Shown: piece after piece, positions 1 through 9,120 of the stretch | Position numbering within the stretch: position 1 is the stretch's first letter | Layout of the letters: each line of letters begins with the position of its first letter | Origin: Candidatus Poribacteria bacterium | GTDB taxonomy: Bacteria > Poribacteria > WGA-4E > WGA-3G | Assembly: GCA_026702755.1 (NCBI GenBank) | Contig: JAPPBX010000054.1 | Span: 1-60,670 of the forward strand | Direction: 5' to 3' | Length of the DNA stretch: 60,670 nt | Made by a program: the position numbers and the translations under genes | Notes under the pieces: generated by a model | Databases searched by the model: none | Told to the model about the DNA's origin: nothing | What the model saw: only the letters and a program-made list of their open reading frames with translations

Positions 1-2
1 CT

Positions 3-116
3 GCGTATTGGGATGGCAGGAATGCTGTAGGAGAGCGCGTAGCGAGTGGTATCTATTTCTACACGCTGCAGACGGCAGACTTTACTGCAACCCGACGGAT
101 GGTTATCCTCAAATAG
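3..116 (+). CDS. C-terminal fragment of a secreted protein with FlgD-like Ig tail
   Basis: An open frame runs from the window edge to a TAG stop at 114-116 and encodes about 37 residues. It contains WDGRN, then VASGIYFY, then RRMVILK at the very end. This is the classic end of a FlgD-like Ig domain (family knowledge), in which a W-D-G-x-(N/D) strand is followed by (A/S)-G-x-Y-x-Y and a basic final strand. Such tails end many large secreted proteins and are often linked to export or surface anchoring. The gene starts upstream of the window, so the rest of the product is unknown. A strong terminator hairpin follows. Confidence 0.8.
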   Translation, partial: AYWDGRNAVGERVASGIYFYTLQTADFTATRRMVILK

Positions 117-141
117 AGGAGACAATAAACACGATTCACAT

Positions 142-174
142 AAACGCCTTGGTGTCACCATCAGGGCGTTTTTT
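142..174 (+). terminator. Rho-independent terminator
   Basis: A long hairpin is seen: outer arms AAACGCC (142-148) and GGCGTTT (165-171), with an inner palindrome TGGTG-T-CACCA in the loop. A T-run ends at 174. It lies 26 bases after the stop of the upstream fragment and just before the next gene's ribosome binding site, so it should separate the two transcription units. Confidence 0.8.
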
Positions 175-206
175 CGGCACGTTTTGTTGTTTTGAAGGGG
201 AATAAA

Positions 207-1013
207 ATGATTCGGAATACTATATTGCTCATCATACTGCTTTGTGCTTTTGTCAGCGTAACCGATGCACAGAACTATTATCCCGCGGATGTCGGGAATA
301 CTTGGGTGTTGGAGAGTGAGGACGGTGCCGAACGTGTCACTTACGCAATTGAGGCCGCCGACGAATCCATTGACGGCGAAGAGGTCCGTATCCTTAAGCT
401 TACAACAGAAGTCCTTGGTACAAGCACGATCAATACAAACACTTTCCTTGTGCAGGTGACAGAGAACGGAATGAAACTCCATAGAATTGTTGCAGAACTG
501 GGTGATATTTTTGGTGTGGCGCGTGTGGATTTTTCACCGCCTGTCATCTTTTTCCCCGAAACGCTTCAACTTGGAGAGGTTTGGGAGACTCGTGGAGAAA
601 CAGAGGTAGATCTAATAGGTGCCGTTACGATTTCCAGTGTGAATGAAGTGGTCGCCGTTGAGAGCGTTATCACATCGGCAGGAACATTCAAGAACTGCTT
701 AAAAATTCGGATGCGCACGAGAACGACTGCTGCGATAGGGACAAGTCGCTCCACAACCTACCAGTGGCTCGCACCAGACCTTGGACCCGTCAAGTTTGAA
801 ACAGATCAGGATATCGTCTTTAGATTGGTAAGTTCAAATCTGCTCGCGACCGAGGTGCCTTATGACGTGAATACTGATGGTGTTGTGAATGTCTTGGACC
901 TCGTCTTTGTGGCTTCTCGCTTTGGAGAGGCAGATCCGAAGGCTGATGTAAATGGCGATGGCACCGTTAATATTCTTGATTTAACGCTTGTCGCACAGAA
1001 TTTTGGAAATTAA
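207..1013 (+). CDS. Secreted protein with C-terminal dockerin type I repeats
   Basis: The product is 268 aa. The ATG at 207 is chosen because GAAGGGG lies just upstream at 194-200; an in-frame TTG at 192 has no better signal. The N-terminus is a signal peptide (MIRNTILLIILLCAFVSVTDAQ). The middle is beta-rich with no family recognised; a line such as NYYPADVGNTW resembles proteins exported to the cell surface. The last ~50 residues hold two calcium-loop repeats, D-V-N-T-D-G-V-V-N-V-L-D-L and D-V-N-G-D-G-T-V-N-I-L-D-L, the signature of dockerin type I. Dockerins bind cohesins, so the protein is probably docked to a partner on the surface. No cohesin is seen in the window. Confidence 0.85.
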   Translation: MIRNTILLIILLCAFVSVTDAQNYYPADVGNTWVLESEDGAERVTYAIEAADESIDGEEVRILKLTTEVLGTSTINTNTFLVQVTENGMKLHRIVAELGDIFGVARVDFSPPVIFFPETLQLGEVWETRGETEVDLIGAVTISSVNEVVAVESVITSAGTFKNCLKIRMRTRTTAAIGTSRSTTYQWLAPDLGPVKFETDQDIVFRLVSSNLLATEVPYDVNTDGVVNVLDLVFVASRFGEADPKADVNGDGTVNILDLTLVAQNFGN

Positions 1014-1031
1014 GTCAGTAGTAAACAATCT

Positions 1032-1784
1032 CTAACGCAACGACTTTATCTGTCCCCAAGTGATTGTCAGTTTATCTTGTGGTTCGACAGGACTCGCGTT
1101 TAAGTCTGGAATACCGGGACCGGTGATGCGGACGTTATCGTAATGCACAACTTTGTCCTGATTACCCAATGCCACTGTTCCACTTTTGTACAGATTATTC
1201 TTTACGTTAATCATTTCTTTACCGTCATAGAAAACCTTGATGGTGGTCCCCTGAAAACTCAATTTGACTTTGTGCCACTTATCCACTTCTGGTTTATAAG
1301 CGGCTTCACCGTGGTTTACGAGTCCGGTATTAATGTCCCAGCCTGGATTGCTAAACAGATTCATCTTTGCCGATCCTGGGTATAGCCAGACAACGTAATG
1401 TGAACCTGTCTCAAGGTCAACGCGCCCGCGGATGCCACCTGGAAAGTTGGCGACCGCTGTGTGCCGTAAATCAACCTCTACGTCATAGTCTGTCCATTTG
1501 CTTGGATCACCGGCGTTTAGTCCTTCGCCGGTAAAATTAAACTGAGAGATTGCCTCGCTCCACACAAGCCCTTGTGGGTCAAAAGTGACAAAAGTTTCCC
1601 CTTTCTTTATACCCCAGAAAACCTTGCTATCTGGATTCTGAGGGGAGCGTTCCCATCCTACTGTATCGCCATCTTCAAAGTCATCAAGGATTTCTCCACT
1701 AAAGCTAACGGGAACCGATACAAAAATCAAGATTGAAATAGAAATAACAAGTTGAGTGAGCGAAAAATTTTTTGCACGTAACAT
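1032..1784 (-). CDS. Exported LamG/DUF1080-like protein with C-terminal TWG-x-IK motif
   Basis: The product is 250 aa from the ATG at 1784, which has AAGGAG six bases upstream; an ATG 24 bases earlier lacks a site. After a signal peptide the mature protein is a beta-sandwich typical of the concanavalin-like (LamG/3-keto-disaccharide hydrolase) fold: DDFEDGD near the start, a W-H-K-V-K-L strand, F-Y-D-G-K-E, and H-Y-D-N-V-R-I at the end. These folds bind or process carbohydrates; no catalytic site could be assigned. The C-terminus reads KLTITWGQIKSLR, closely matching the end of the unrelated LamG gene at 39987-40760. It is last in a minus-strand series with the two sugar-related genes upstream. 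Confidence 0.65.
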   Translation of the reverse strand: MLRAKNFSLTQLVISISILIFVSVPVSFSGEILDDFEDGDTVGWERSPQNPDSKVFWGIKKGETFVTFDPQGLVWSEAISQFNFTGEGLNAGDPSKWTDYDVEVDLRHTAVANFPGGIRGRVDLETGSHYVVWLYPGSAKMNLFSNPGWDINTGLVNHGEAAYKPEVDKWHKVKLSFQGTTIKVFYDGKEMINVKNNLYKSGTVALGNQDKVVHYDNVRITGPGIPDLNASPVEPQDKLTITWGQIKSLR

Positions 1785-1812
1785 CTCTATCTCCTTTAAT
1801 GCTTTCATTATG

Positions 1813-3381
1813 TCAGGTTGGATTTTGTTGCATTTCGCCTGCGTCGAGTGTTATTGTATCCCATACATCCGCTTTGCCGGTCTGCAATCGCCATGAAAAC
1901 GTGAGGGGTGAATCACCCCCGTTGTAGAAGACGACCTCTGCCTTCTTTTCTGTTCCGAGAATAGGTCGTACCAGAGAGAGAAGCGTCTGTGGATGGCTTT
2001 GCTGATCGCCGTGTCGAACTTCCAGAAGCGGTGTAACTTCACTCTGAACCTCACGCGTGCCGAGAAGCAGAGGACCATAACACGCTGTGACCGCGCCTTG
2101 CCCCCAATTCCGTCCGTGTCCCGCTGCAATTGAGCAGACTGCGCCGCCCATATCGGCGTGTTCCCGTCCACCTCGTAACACACGTCTTGCGATACGGAGG
2201 CGCGTCGCAGCACTTTGCAATGCTCGCATCGCATAAGCAATCTGTCCCGTAACTTGATAGGCGAGTGTTAAGGTCGCCGTTGAGGGTTCCTGAATCGGTT
2301 TCACAGATCCGTCATCTGACCATTCTCCCCAATATGCCATATCCGATCGCTTGCCGACACCGGGTTCCCGACGGCGTGTTTCTTGCGGGAAAATCAACGC
2401 CAGCAGCTCGGGCGGTTCATCAGGAAGTTCTACCAATCCTGCACGGATGTCCTCATCAAATTGGGTATCCTCGAATGTCCAACGGTAGTAACTCAGTGCT
2501 GCCGCTGCCGGATCGTTATATGGATCGCTCAACGAAGACACTAACGGTTCTACAATCCGTTTCGCCGCCGTTTTGAAAATCTCTTCTCCAGATAGCAGAT
2601 AGAGATCGCCGAGTGCATAAATAGCACCAGAAGCCAGTAAGACTTCAATGCCAACGAGCGGGTCACCAGGGATGTGGTGCGTACTTGCGGTGAGTCGATT
2701 TAAATTCTTCTCATTGACGGCTGCTTCGTCGAGTCCCTCTCCGTCGTGCGTCCAGAGCAGTGGCATCGGGTCCGGTGCCGCAATAAGCTGCTCAGCGCGT
2801 TTGCTTCCATACCGTAACGCCCACGTCAGGTAACGTTCTTCACCCGTCACACGATATGCCGCGATTGCAATATGGATAAATCGGAAATGTTCCGCCATTT
2901 CATACGCGTTCTTTTCATCGTTCGCTACATCTCGACTACCAATGTTATAGCCGATGAACGTATCTCGGTCGTAATCATACCACGGCGGAATCTCTGGCAC
3001 CCAATTCCCGATGTGTTCCGCCGCATCCGTCAAAAGCATGATCGCTTCTGTATCTTTCGGCATCAGACCGATGTAACGAGGCAAGAAAAGGAGAAATGGT
3101 TCCGGTCCGTGATGTGCTTCCGCCTTCGGTTCGTAGCCGTGAAGGCAATCGCGTTTCACCCAACCGAGCAGTGCTGCCTTCAGTGTATCAAAGTGCTGTA
3201 GCACGGTCGCATCACCCGTGATTAAATAGTGTGGAAACCACGCGAGCGCGTAGTTCGCTTCATCTTCGCCACCGTCGTTTGGACCGGGTGGATCGAGCAG
3301 CATGCTCTGTTTCAACCACCGTCCCATTTCGTTTCTAAGTGTACTGTATGCCTCGTAGCATTCGTGGATAATGCCGTTCAT
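1813..3381 (-). CDS. Alpha-helical-barrel (six-hairpin glycosidase-like) protein of unknown function
   Basis: The product is 522 aa, with AGGAGAG before the ATG. It is cytoplasmic as read, with no signal peptide. The sequence alternates helices with loops such as DDPYNDPAAAALSYYRW and has W-x-x-D-G and H-x-P-G-D-P segments, consistent with an alpha/alpha toroid like that of polysaccharide lyases and glycosidases. I do not recognise a specific family. It starts 9 bases after the isomerase-like gene on the same strand, so the two are likely co-transcribed and share a carbohydrate role (inference). Confidence 0.5.
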   Translation of the reverse strand: MNGIIHECYEAYSTLRNEMGRWLKQSMLLDPPGPNDGGEDEANYALAWFPHYLITGDATVLQHFDTLKAALLGWVKRDCLHGYEPKAEAHHGPEPFLLFLPRYIGLMPKDTEAIMLLTDAAEHIGNWVPEIPPWYDYDRDTFIGYNIGSRDVANDEKNAYEMAEHFRFIHIAIAAYRVTGEERYLTWALRYGSKRAEQLIAAPDPMPLLWTHDGEGLDEAAVNEKNLNRLTASTHHIPGDPLVGIEVLLASGAIYALGDLYLLSGEEIFKTAAKRIVEPLVSSLSDPYNDPAAAALSYYRWTFEDTQFDEDIRAGLVELPDEPPELLALIFPQETRRREPGVGKRSDMAYWGEWSDDGSVKPIQEPSTATLTLAYQVTGQIAYAMRALQSAATRLRIARRVLRGGREHADMGGAVCSIAAGHGRNWGQGAVTACYGPLLLGTREVQSEVTPLLEVRHGDQQSHPQTLLSLVRPILGTEKKAEVVFYNGGDSPLTFSWRLQTGKADVWDTITLDAGEMQQNPT

Positions 3382-3390
3382 TGCTCTCTC

Positions 3391-4200
3391 CTACAGCAGT
3401 GATTTCACAAATTCGATGCTTCGTTTCGCTATCGTCTGTGGATCTGGATTGAAGTCGAAAACCTCTGTGGAGACATAGCCACTATAGTCAATCTCTTTCA
3501 GTGCCTCGATGATGGGTGGATAGTCTACGTTTCCAGAACCGGGCAGATAGCCGTTATCGTCGTTGGAGTGGAAATGCGCAACGTGCTTCGCGTGGTTACG
3601 GATCTGCGTCGGCATATCCAAACCCTCTTTTGCTGTGCTGCAGACATCCAGAATCATCTGGAAATTCGGGTGATTGACAGCGTTCACCATCTCAGCTGCT
3701 TTGTCGGGGTTCGTAATGAAGTTCGTCTGGTCGCTTGACAAGGGTTCCATGCACAACATCACGTCTCTTTCGCCTGCGAGTGCCGCGCTTTCTGAGAAAG
3801 TCGCACGCGCATATTCCCACGCCTCTTCAAATGAGAGCGGCTCCATCACGTTCCGTTGTTGTGGCGAACCGATCACCATCACTTTACCGCCTAAATCCGC
3901 ACATAAGTTAATCAGTGCGAGGAAATAGTCCCGCGTTTCCTCACGAATCTCCGCCTCTGGGTGGTTAACATACAGTCCCGGTGGTGAGACAAGCAGCCAG
4001 TGGAGTCCGGCAATCTCTATCTTCGCACTTTCTGCTGCTTTGCGGATGCGTGTACGTTCGGCATCACTGATGTCTAAGACCGAGTCTGCTAAGGTGAACG
4101 GCGCGATCTCGACCGCCTCGTAACCGAGTTCAGCAGCATAAGTGAAAACATCTTCGATTTTCCAATTTTCAAACATTTCGTTGCATATTGCAATTTTCAT
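3391..4200 (-). CDS. Sugar phosphate isomerase/epimerase family protein (TIM barrel)
   Basis: The product is 269 aa starting MKIAICNEMF at 4200. An in-frame ATG at 4218 is possible, but it lies only about 10 bases from the predicted -10 box, so the inner start is preferred. Family marks of the xylose isomerase-like TIM barrel (AP endonuclease 2 family) are seen: GYEAVEIAPF on strand 2, GLHWLL, a metal-ligand Glu in MLCMEPLS, and HVAHFHSNDDNGYLPGSG carrying the metal-binding His and Asp. A final Y-V-S-T-E-V-F-D supplies the last Glu. Members isomerise or epimerise sugars and inositols; the substrate cannot be read. First gene of the minus-strand unit. Confidence 0.8.
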   Translation of the reverse strand: MKIAICNEMFENWKIEDVFTYAAELGYEAVEIAPFTLADSVLDISDAERTRIRKAAESAKIEIAGLHWLLVSPPGLYVNHPEAEIREETRDYFLALINLCADLGGKVMVIGSPQQRNVMEPLSFEEAWEYARATFSESAALAGERDVMLCMEPLSSDQTNFITNPDKAAEMVNAVNHPNFQMILDVCSTAKEGLDMPTQIRNHAKHVAHFHSNDDNGYLPGSGNVDYPPIIEALKEIDYSGYVSTEVFDFNPDPQTIAKRSIEFVKSLL

Positions 4201-4227
4201 TCTGTGTCCTACTTTCATTTTTCTTCT

Positions 4228-4256
4228 ATTCTAAAGGGACGGTGCTTTTTTGTCAA
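4228..4256 (-). promoter_or_regulatory. Sigma-70-type promoter for the isomerase gene
   Basis: On the minus strand a perfect -35 TTGACA (plus positions 4251-4256) and -10 TAGAAT (4228-4233) are separated by 17 bases. Transcription should begin near 4221, consistent with translation starting at 4200 rather than 4218. Confidence 0.65.
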
Positions 4257-4342
4257 ATTTCGCTTCAGGTAGGAGGGAATTCCGATTCCCGACTCTCCTT
4301 CTAAAACGTGAGTGCAACCTACAAATGGATCTTTGGTATTGT

Positions 4343-6577
4343 TCAGAAACGTCGCACCGCCTCAAGGCTCCAGAACCGCGGTTCATTGACATAGCCAGTC
4401 AGATTGTTGAAGTCGATACCGCCAGTCGGAGATGTATCGTTGAGGATGTTGCGCCCGATAATTGCCACCTCTACGTCGGCGTGTGGGAGTAGACAGGCGA
4501 GCCGGACCCCGCCTTCCAAGAGCCAATCATCGGCATATTCCACAGAATCGTAGAGAAAGAACCGCACGCGGCTGCGATACGCCCAGTCCGTCGATGCGAT
4601 GAGACGAACACCTGCCGGAAGTTCGAGCATATAGCGCAGCGTCACATCTGCGATCCAACCCGGTGCTTGTGGCAGACCGTTACCGTCGATGGAAAAAGTT
4701 CCCTCGGCAGTGCCGCGCGGATCCAATACCGTACACGGTGCTCCACAGCCTTGTATCGCCAAATTCGGATCGTCAATGCGTGTTTGATTGTAACTGAGTC
4801 CCGCTGAAACCTCCAGTGCCGTGATGGGTAAGAAAGCTAATTCCACCTCAACACCGCGCCCAATCGTACGCTCAGCGTTCACCAACCGATTGAAGTTTGT
4901 CTCTCCACCCACCGCAGTGAGCTGCTGGTCTTGCATGAAGTAGTGGAACGCTGCCATATTCAGGTGCAGCCGCTGCTCCCACAAACGTAACTTTGTGCCA
5001 CCTTCAAACGAGAGAATGGTCTCTGTGTCCGCCACCGTAACGGTGTCCCCAAACAGTAAGCGTCCCTGAATGCTCGGTGCGCGGAATCCTCTCGCCGCAC
5101 GTAGATATGTCTGCACGTTAGGAGACACGCTATAACGCAGACTCAGATCACCACTCCACACCGTATCCTCAGGATTCCGGTGGATAGGCGCGAGTGGACC
5201 TGCCCCCGTAACCGCAGGTGCTGCTTCTCGCCACGCTGTATAGTCCTTTACATCATGAGACAATCTCAGTCCGGCTCCCAACTCCAAATCCTCAAGCATT
5301 TGGAAGGTCAACGCCGCGAATGCCGCTTGTGCTGTGGCTTCCTGCTCTTGACGTGCTACGCCGTCCAATGCACCGCCAGCCAGCGTATTGTAGTTCAAAT
5401 CTTCCATCTCTACGAACTCACGGAAATAGTACAATCCGAACTGATAGGTGAGACGACGCGCTGCCGGACTCATCAGGCGGACTTCTTGACTCAATTGGCT
5501 GAGTGAGGGAATACCGGACGCGGTTTCAGAAGGAAAGGGTATCTCGCCGGGACCACTCGGTGGACTGAACACTGCACCGTAACCGCCATCGATGTCGCCG
5601 CGCGAAAAATTAGTAAGGCGTTCCAATCCTGTCAGCGAAATTAGTTGGAAGTCTCCAATGTCGTAGCGCACTTCAGCAGCGAAGCCTTGTGTGCGCAGCG
5701 TTTGCTCGTTGCGTCCGTCGTGCGCGATTCGGTCACGGGCAAAATCTTTTACCAAACCGCCTTCACCCGGCGACAAGATATTCGCTCGAAACAGACGTGC
5801 AGTCCCGTCGAGATCGCGAGCGTGGAACTTGAGGCGTGCTTCCAATTCCGGCATAGGGGTCCACAACAACTGGATACGACCCGCCAGGTCGCGATGTCCG
5901 CCTAAAGCACTTTCCGCGCCTGCGTGTCCGTTGTTTACCCAGTCGTCCCGCCACTGCGCAAGTAGTGAGAGTCGAGCGGAGAGCACAGACGGAACGAGCG
6001 GACCTGAAATCGCCCCTTCAAAATTACTCGTGTTAAATCGTCCGTAACCCAACCTGCCGTATCCTTCCAGTGTCTGTGTAGGACGCGCCGATTCAAATTT
6101 CACAGTGCCAGCGGGTGTATTGCGTCCGAACAGGGTGCCTTGTGGTCCCCGTAGCACCTCAATCCGATCCAAGTCAAAGGCAGGGAATCCTTTCAACAAA
6201 GCATTTTCAAGCACAACGCCATCGTAGAGCACCGAGACTGGCTGCGAAGCGTTGAGGTCGAAGTCCGTATTGCCGAGACCGCGGATATAGAAGCGTGGAA
6301 AGATCCGTCCAAACGACGACTCCATCTGAAAACTGGGGGTGCGGTTTGACAAGAAACGCACGTCCATACCCGATGAACGCAAGGTATCGAATCTCTCACC
6401 TTGGAGCGTCGAAACGGAGAGCGGGACTTCAAAAGACCGCTGCTCCCGCTTGCGGGCGGTAACCACGACCTCTTCCATTCTAATAACTTCGCCGGTTTCC
6501 TCCTCAGCAACAGTTGGTAAAGGTATAGATAGTATCATCAAGAAAGCCAAAGCATAAAAGTGTTTATTAAAGTTCAT
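4343..6577 (-). CDS. TonB-dependent outer-membrane receptor
   Basis: The product is 744 aa from the ATG at 6577, preceded by GAGGA and followed by a clear signal peptide (MNFNKHFYALAFLMILSIPL). A TonB-box-like segment EEVVVTARKREQ sits near residue 35. The plug domain follows, with the conserved IRGLG and the line RIEVLRGPQGTLFGRNTPAGT. The rest is a beta-barrel with many aromatic, charged strands, ending in Phe (EAVRRF) as outer-membrane barrels do. The role is energy-dependent uptake of a bulky substrate (siderophore, cobalamin or glycan); sequence alone does not say which. The reading frame stays open upstream to 7045, treated separately. It points the same way as the sugar genes but 124 bp separate them from it, with a promoter between. 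Confidence 0.92.
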   Translation of the reverse strand: MNFNKHFYALAFLMILSIPLPTVAEEETGEVIRMEEVVVTARKREQRSFEVPLSVSTLQGERFDTLRSSGMDVRFLSNRTPSFQMESSFGRIFPRFYIRGLGNTDFDLNASQPVSVLYDGVVLENALLKGFPAFDLDRIEVLRGPQGTLFGRNTPAGTVKFESARPTQTLEGYGRLGYGRFNTSNFEGAISGPLVPSVLSARLSLLAQWRDDWVNNGHAGAESALGGHRDLAGRIQLLWTPMPELEARLKFHARDLDGTARLFRANILSPGEGGLVKDFARDRIAHDGRNEQTLRTQGFAAEVRYDIGDFQLISLTGLERLTNFSRGDIDGGYGAVFSPPSGPGEIPFPSETASGIPSLSQLSQEVRLMSPAARRLTYQFGLYYFREFVEMEDLNYNTLAGGALDGVARQEQEATAQAAFAALTFQMLEDLELGAGLRLSHDVKDYTAWREAAPAVTGAGPLAPIHRNPEDTVWSGDLSLRYSVSPNVQTYLRAARGFRAPSIQGRLLFGDTVTVADTETILSFEGGTKLRLWEQRLHLNMAAFHYFMQDQQLTAVGGETNFNRLVNAERTIGRGVEVELAFLPITALEVSAGLSYNQTRIDDPNLAIQGCGAPCTVLDPRGTAEGTFSIDGNGLPQAPGWIADVTLRYMLELPAGVRLIASTDWAYRSRVRFFLYDSVEYADDWLLEGGVRLACLLPHADVEVAIIGRNILNDTSPTGGIDFNNLTGYVNEPRFWSLEAVRRF

Positions 6578-7045
6578 ATTTTCCTCTAAACAGGGTGTGG
6601 AGGGTTTTTTGTAGAATAATGATATAGTGGCAGAAAATGCCGTATCTAACATTTGGTTGCGAACAATATTGAAGCATACTGACAAAAAAAAGTCAATCAA
6701 CGTCTGATACGGGGGTGTGTAAATATTTTGGCAGCGATTCGTCCGTTGATGCGGCTTATGAAATATATCAAAGCCTCTCGGAGCAGGAGAAGAATTTTCT
6801 GCTCTTACGAAAACCTTTACGATCGCGTCCCAGACCGCATGGCGACTGATTTGTCTGTCAATTTCGAGATAATCGAGAATTCTTCTCCTTTCTTCTCCTG
6901 AATCGTTGTTTCTGTGCCGAGTTGATTGATGAAAAGCATCGTCAAGACAGATAGAGATATTGGCTGTGAAGCCTTTTCTGGGTGTCTCGCCGCGGGGTTG
7001 TGCGAACCCTTCTTTGTCCTTTTTTGAAGTTTTCAGCGTTTTCAT
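6578..7045 (-). other. Open leader frame upstream of the TonB receptor, possible small gene
   Basis: A frame of 156 codons without a stop begins at an ATG at 7045 with AAAGGGA upstream and runs straight into the receptor start at 6577. The receptor has its own signal peptide and ribosome site, so this stretch is unlikely to be part of it. The encoded sequence is basic and polar at first (KTSKKDKEG), includes an ISICLDDAF stretch, and matches no family I recognise. It may be a decayed gene, a small regulator whose end is blurred by a frameshift, or a chance open frame. Confidence 0.25.
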
Positions 7046-7069
7046 TTTTTATCCCTTTAGATGTAAAAG

Positions 7070-7205
7070 GGCGAGGTTACATGAAGATTAAGAATTTAAT
7101 CGGGTAATTTTTTCCGATGCCCGGTGCGGTTACAAACCGCACCTACCGGGTCTGAGGGAACATAGAATTACCCAAATATTTTATTAAACTTCATCAAACC
7201 TCGCC
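7070..7205 (+). repeat. Palindromic MITE-like element, copy 1 of family A
   Basis: About 135 bp with imperfect ~40-bp terminal inverted repeats: the left end begins GGCGAGGTTACATGAAG and the right end, on the other strand, GGCGAGGTTTGATGAAG. Both arms run to a GGGTAATT block, with roughly 80% identity by eye. The centre is a hairpin GGTGCGGTT-ACA-AACCGCACC (about 7119-7139) followed by TACCGGG. A related copy is at 17900-18037. Too small to encode a transposase. Confidence 0.7.
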
Positions 7206-7944
7206 AGCCGTGGTGAGGTGTTTTGTGTTTTCCAAAGTGCCCTCTTATTTTCGGGTTTTACTATAGTTTCAATGAGGCGTGTTTGAAGAATCGTATTGGG
7301 TTCTGCAGAGATGGTCTGCTGTGTGCTAACGATTCAAATACGTTATGGGTATATTATAGCATATATATTAACATTTGTAAAGTTAAAACAAATTTAGTTA
7401 TTAAGTTGGGTTTTAGTAGAACTTGTAATTGCTTATACACCAACGCAAGGGTGCCCCTTCCCGTAAAACACAAATTATGCATTTTTTTTCCCGGCTTTGC
7501 CCGCGAACGCCCTAAAAAAAGTCTTTTATATAACGTGAACTTGATAATAAAAATTGGGATATGACCGTAGGTTGGGTTGAGCGGTAAAAGACTAAAAAGT
7601 CCCCAGTTATACCGAGAACCCCCATGTGCCATAAACCCTTCCTGGAGATAAATATAGCGAAACCCAACAATCCACTCAAGTGTCGATAATGCGTTGGGTT
7701 TCACTGGGTTCTTGGCTGTATGTGCGGATATATGAGGTCTGATGTTCTTTGGGAGACCGGCATCTGATTTTCAACACCGTTCAACCCAACCTACAAGAAC
7801 CCATCTCTTTTATCAAACTCACGTTTTTATATAGTATGGGATTGTGATTTATGACATTTTTTGCATTTTATGCACGAAAAGGGCTTAAAAAAGGAGTCTA
7901 TATAAGTATAAAGATGTTCATGTCCAGCAGATGAAAGGGAGATT
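7206..7944. repeat. Intergenic stretch with repeat fragments, no convincing gene
   Basis: This AT-rich gap holds no gene I can support. About 7254-7271 and 7410-7457 carry fragments of a dispersed repeat (TAGTARAAC-type box, then GTAATT, TTATA, ACCAACGCAAGGG) also seen near 19101-19137 and 60597-60620. Around 7568-7580 is a GTAGGTTGGGTTGA box seen again near 59661. At 7871-7882 lies TGCACGAAAAGG, whose reverse complement recurs upstream of the second sigma-54 promoter (60416-60427). Confidence 0.5.
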
Positions 7945-8894
7945 ATGGCGTTACAGACCGAATTTGAGACGAACCATTCCTTTGGTGAAATCATCGGCAA
8001 AAGCGAAAAGATGCAGCAGGTGTTCGCCGAGATTCGAGTGGCGGCAACAGGCGATATTAGCGTCCTGATTCAAGGCGAAACCGGGACCGGTAAAGAACTG
8101 GTCGCAAAATCAATACACGATAACAGCCCGCGAAAAGCACGCCCTTTCGTTGGGATTAATTGTGCTGCGATACCAGCCGACTTGATTGAAAGTGAGTTAT
8201 TTGGCCATGAGCACGGAGCTTTCACCGGGACAATTGAGCAGCGGATCGGATATTTTGAACAAGCGAACCCCGGAACGCTTTTTCTTGATGAAATTGGGGA
8301 TATGCCACACACTTTGCAAAAGAAGTTGCTGCGTGTATTAGAAGAACGCGAATTTCAGAGGCTTGGTTACTGGCTGCTACGAATCAGGATTTAGATAATG
8401 CTATGAGAGAGGGACGTTTCCGTCCGGACTTGTACTATCGACTTGCGGCGTTTCGCATCATGGTTCCGCCGCTGAGAGAACGGCGCGAAGATATTCCTAT
8501 CTTGGCACATCATTTCTTGGAAAAATTTGCCGCAGATGCCAAAAAACCCATGCGCACCATTTCTGATGATGCCTTACACGTGTTGATGCAGCATGACTTC
8601 CCCGGCAACGTGCGCGAACTGAAACACGCCATTGAAAGTGCTGTTTTGCGTGAGACGACAGACCAGCTGCAACGAAAGAGTCTCCCACCGCATCTGACAC
8701 AAGAGGGTTCACAAGCCGCTACAAGCGACCCGACGGATACCACCGATATTCTTACGCTTAAGGAAGCTGAACGGAGAGCCATTATCCAAGCACTCGAAGC
8801 GACGGACGGTAATATCCCCGATGCAGCGCGGGCGTTGCGCATCGGTAGATCCACACTTTATCGGAAATTGGAGAAATATAACCTGCGACCGTAA
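7945..8894 (+). pseudogene. Sigma-54-dependent activator (NtrC-type AAA+), frameshifted
   Basis: Two frames (7945-8394 and 8403-8894) together make one bacterial enhancer-binding protein. The first has Walker A GETGTGKE (residues 44-51), the sigma-54 contact loop GAFTGT (91-96; canonical GAFTGA) and Walker B TLFLDE (111-116). The second has REGRFRPDLYYRL, the arginine-finger region and a C-terminal Fis-type helix-turn-helix (DAARALRIGRSTLYRKLEKY). At ~8361-8366 roughly 31 bases are missing compared with the family: RLG is followed directly by the out-of-frame codons for [16 protein letters not shown]. This removes the strand before sensor I and shifts the frame. There is no receiver or other sensing domain before the AAA+ core. 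It is a real decay or an assembly error. Confidence 0.85.
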
Positions 8895-8898
8895 AAAT

Positions 8899-9007
8899 GT
8901 TGTCTCAATATGGGATACTGTTTCATATTGAGACAACACGCCGGAACCTGCTTTATCACAGGCTTTGAAACCTACACTGCTTCCAAATGTGTTCCATTTT
9001 GGGACAC
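8899..9007 (+). promoter_or_regulatory. Candidate upstream activator sites for sigma-54 activator
   Basis: A perfect 14-bp inverted repeat (arms 8899-8912 and 8924-8937, 11-base loop) starts 5 bases after the activator gene. It lacks a T-run, so it is not a standard terminator. Its left half, TGTCTCAATATGGGATAC (8901-8918), resembles TGTTCCATTTTGGGACAC at 8990-9007 (13 of 18 identical), itself a near-palindrome. Both lie 110-220 bp upstream of the -24 box, the usual place for enhancer sites bound by NtrC-type proteins. Confidence 0.5.
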
Positions 9008-9120
9008 TCGACAAAAAACAACTTTAAGCGATCGCATCACACGGTGTACAGCCCGTATCCCGCGTGCCGCCTTGACGGATAAAGTTATAACAGGGCAATG
9101 ATAAGAATGGTTTCACCTAT

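Noticed and set aside
8-205. Open frame of 65 aa at the window start
   Set aside because: It is out of frame with the FlgD-like tail that has clear protein features and crosses a terminator.
1851-2240. Minus-strand open frame of 129 aa
   Set aside because: It lies within the helical-barrel gene in another frame and its sequence is Cys/Arg-rich without domain pattern; a shadow.
8899-8937. Perfect inverted repeat as a terminator
   Set aside because: Arms are AT-rich, the 11-base loop is long, and no T-run follows; enhancer site reading fits better.
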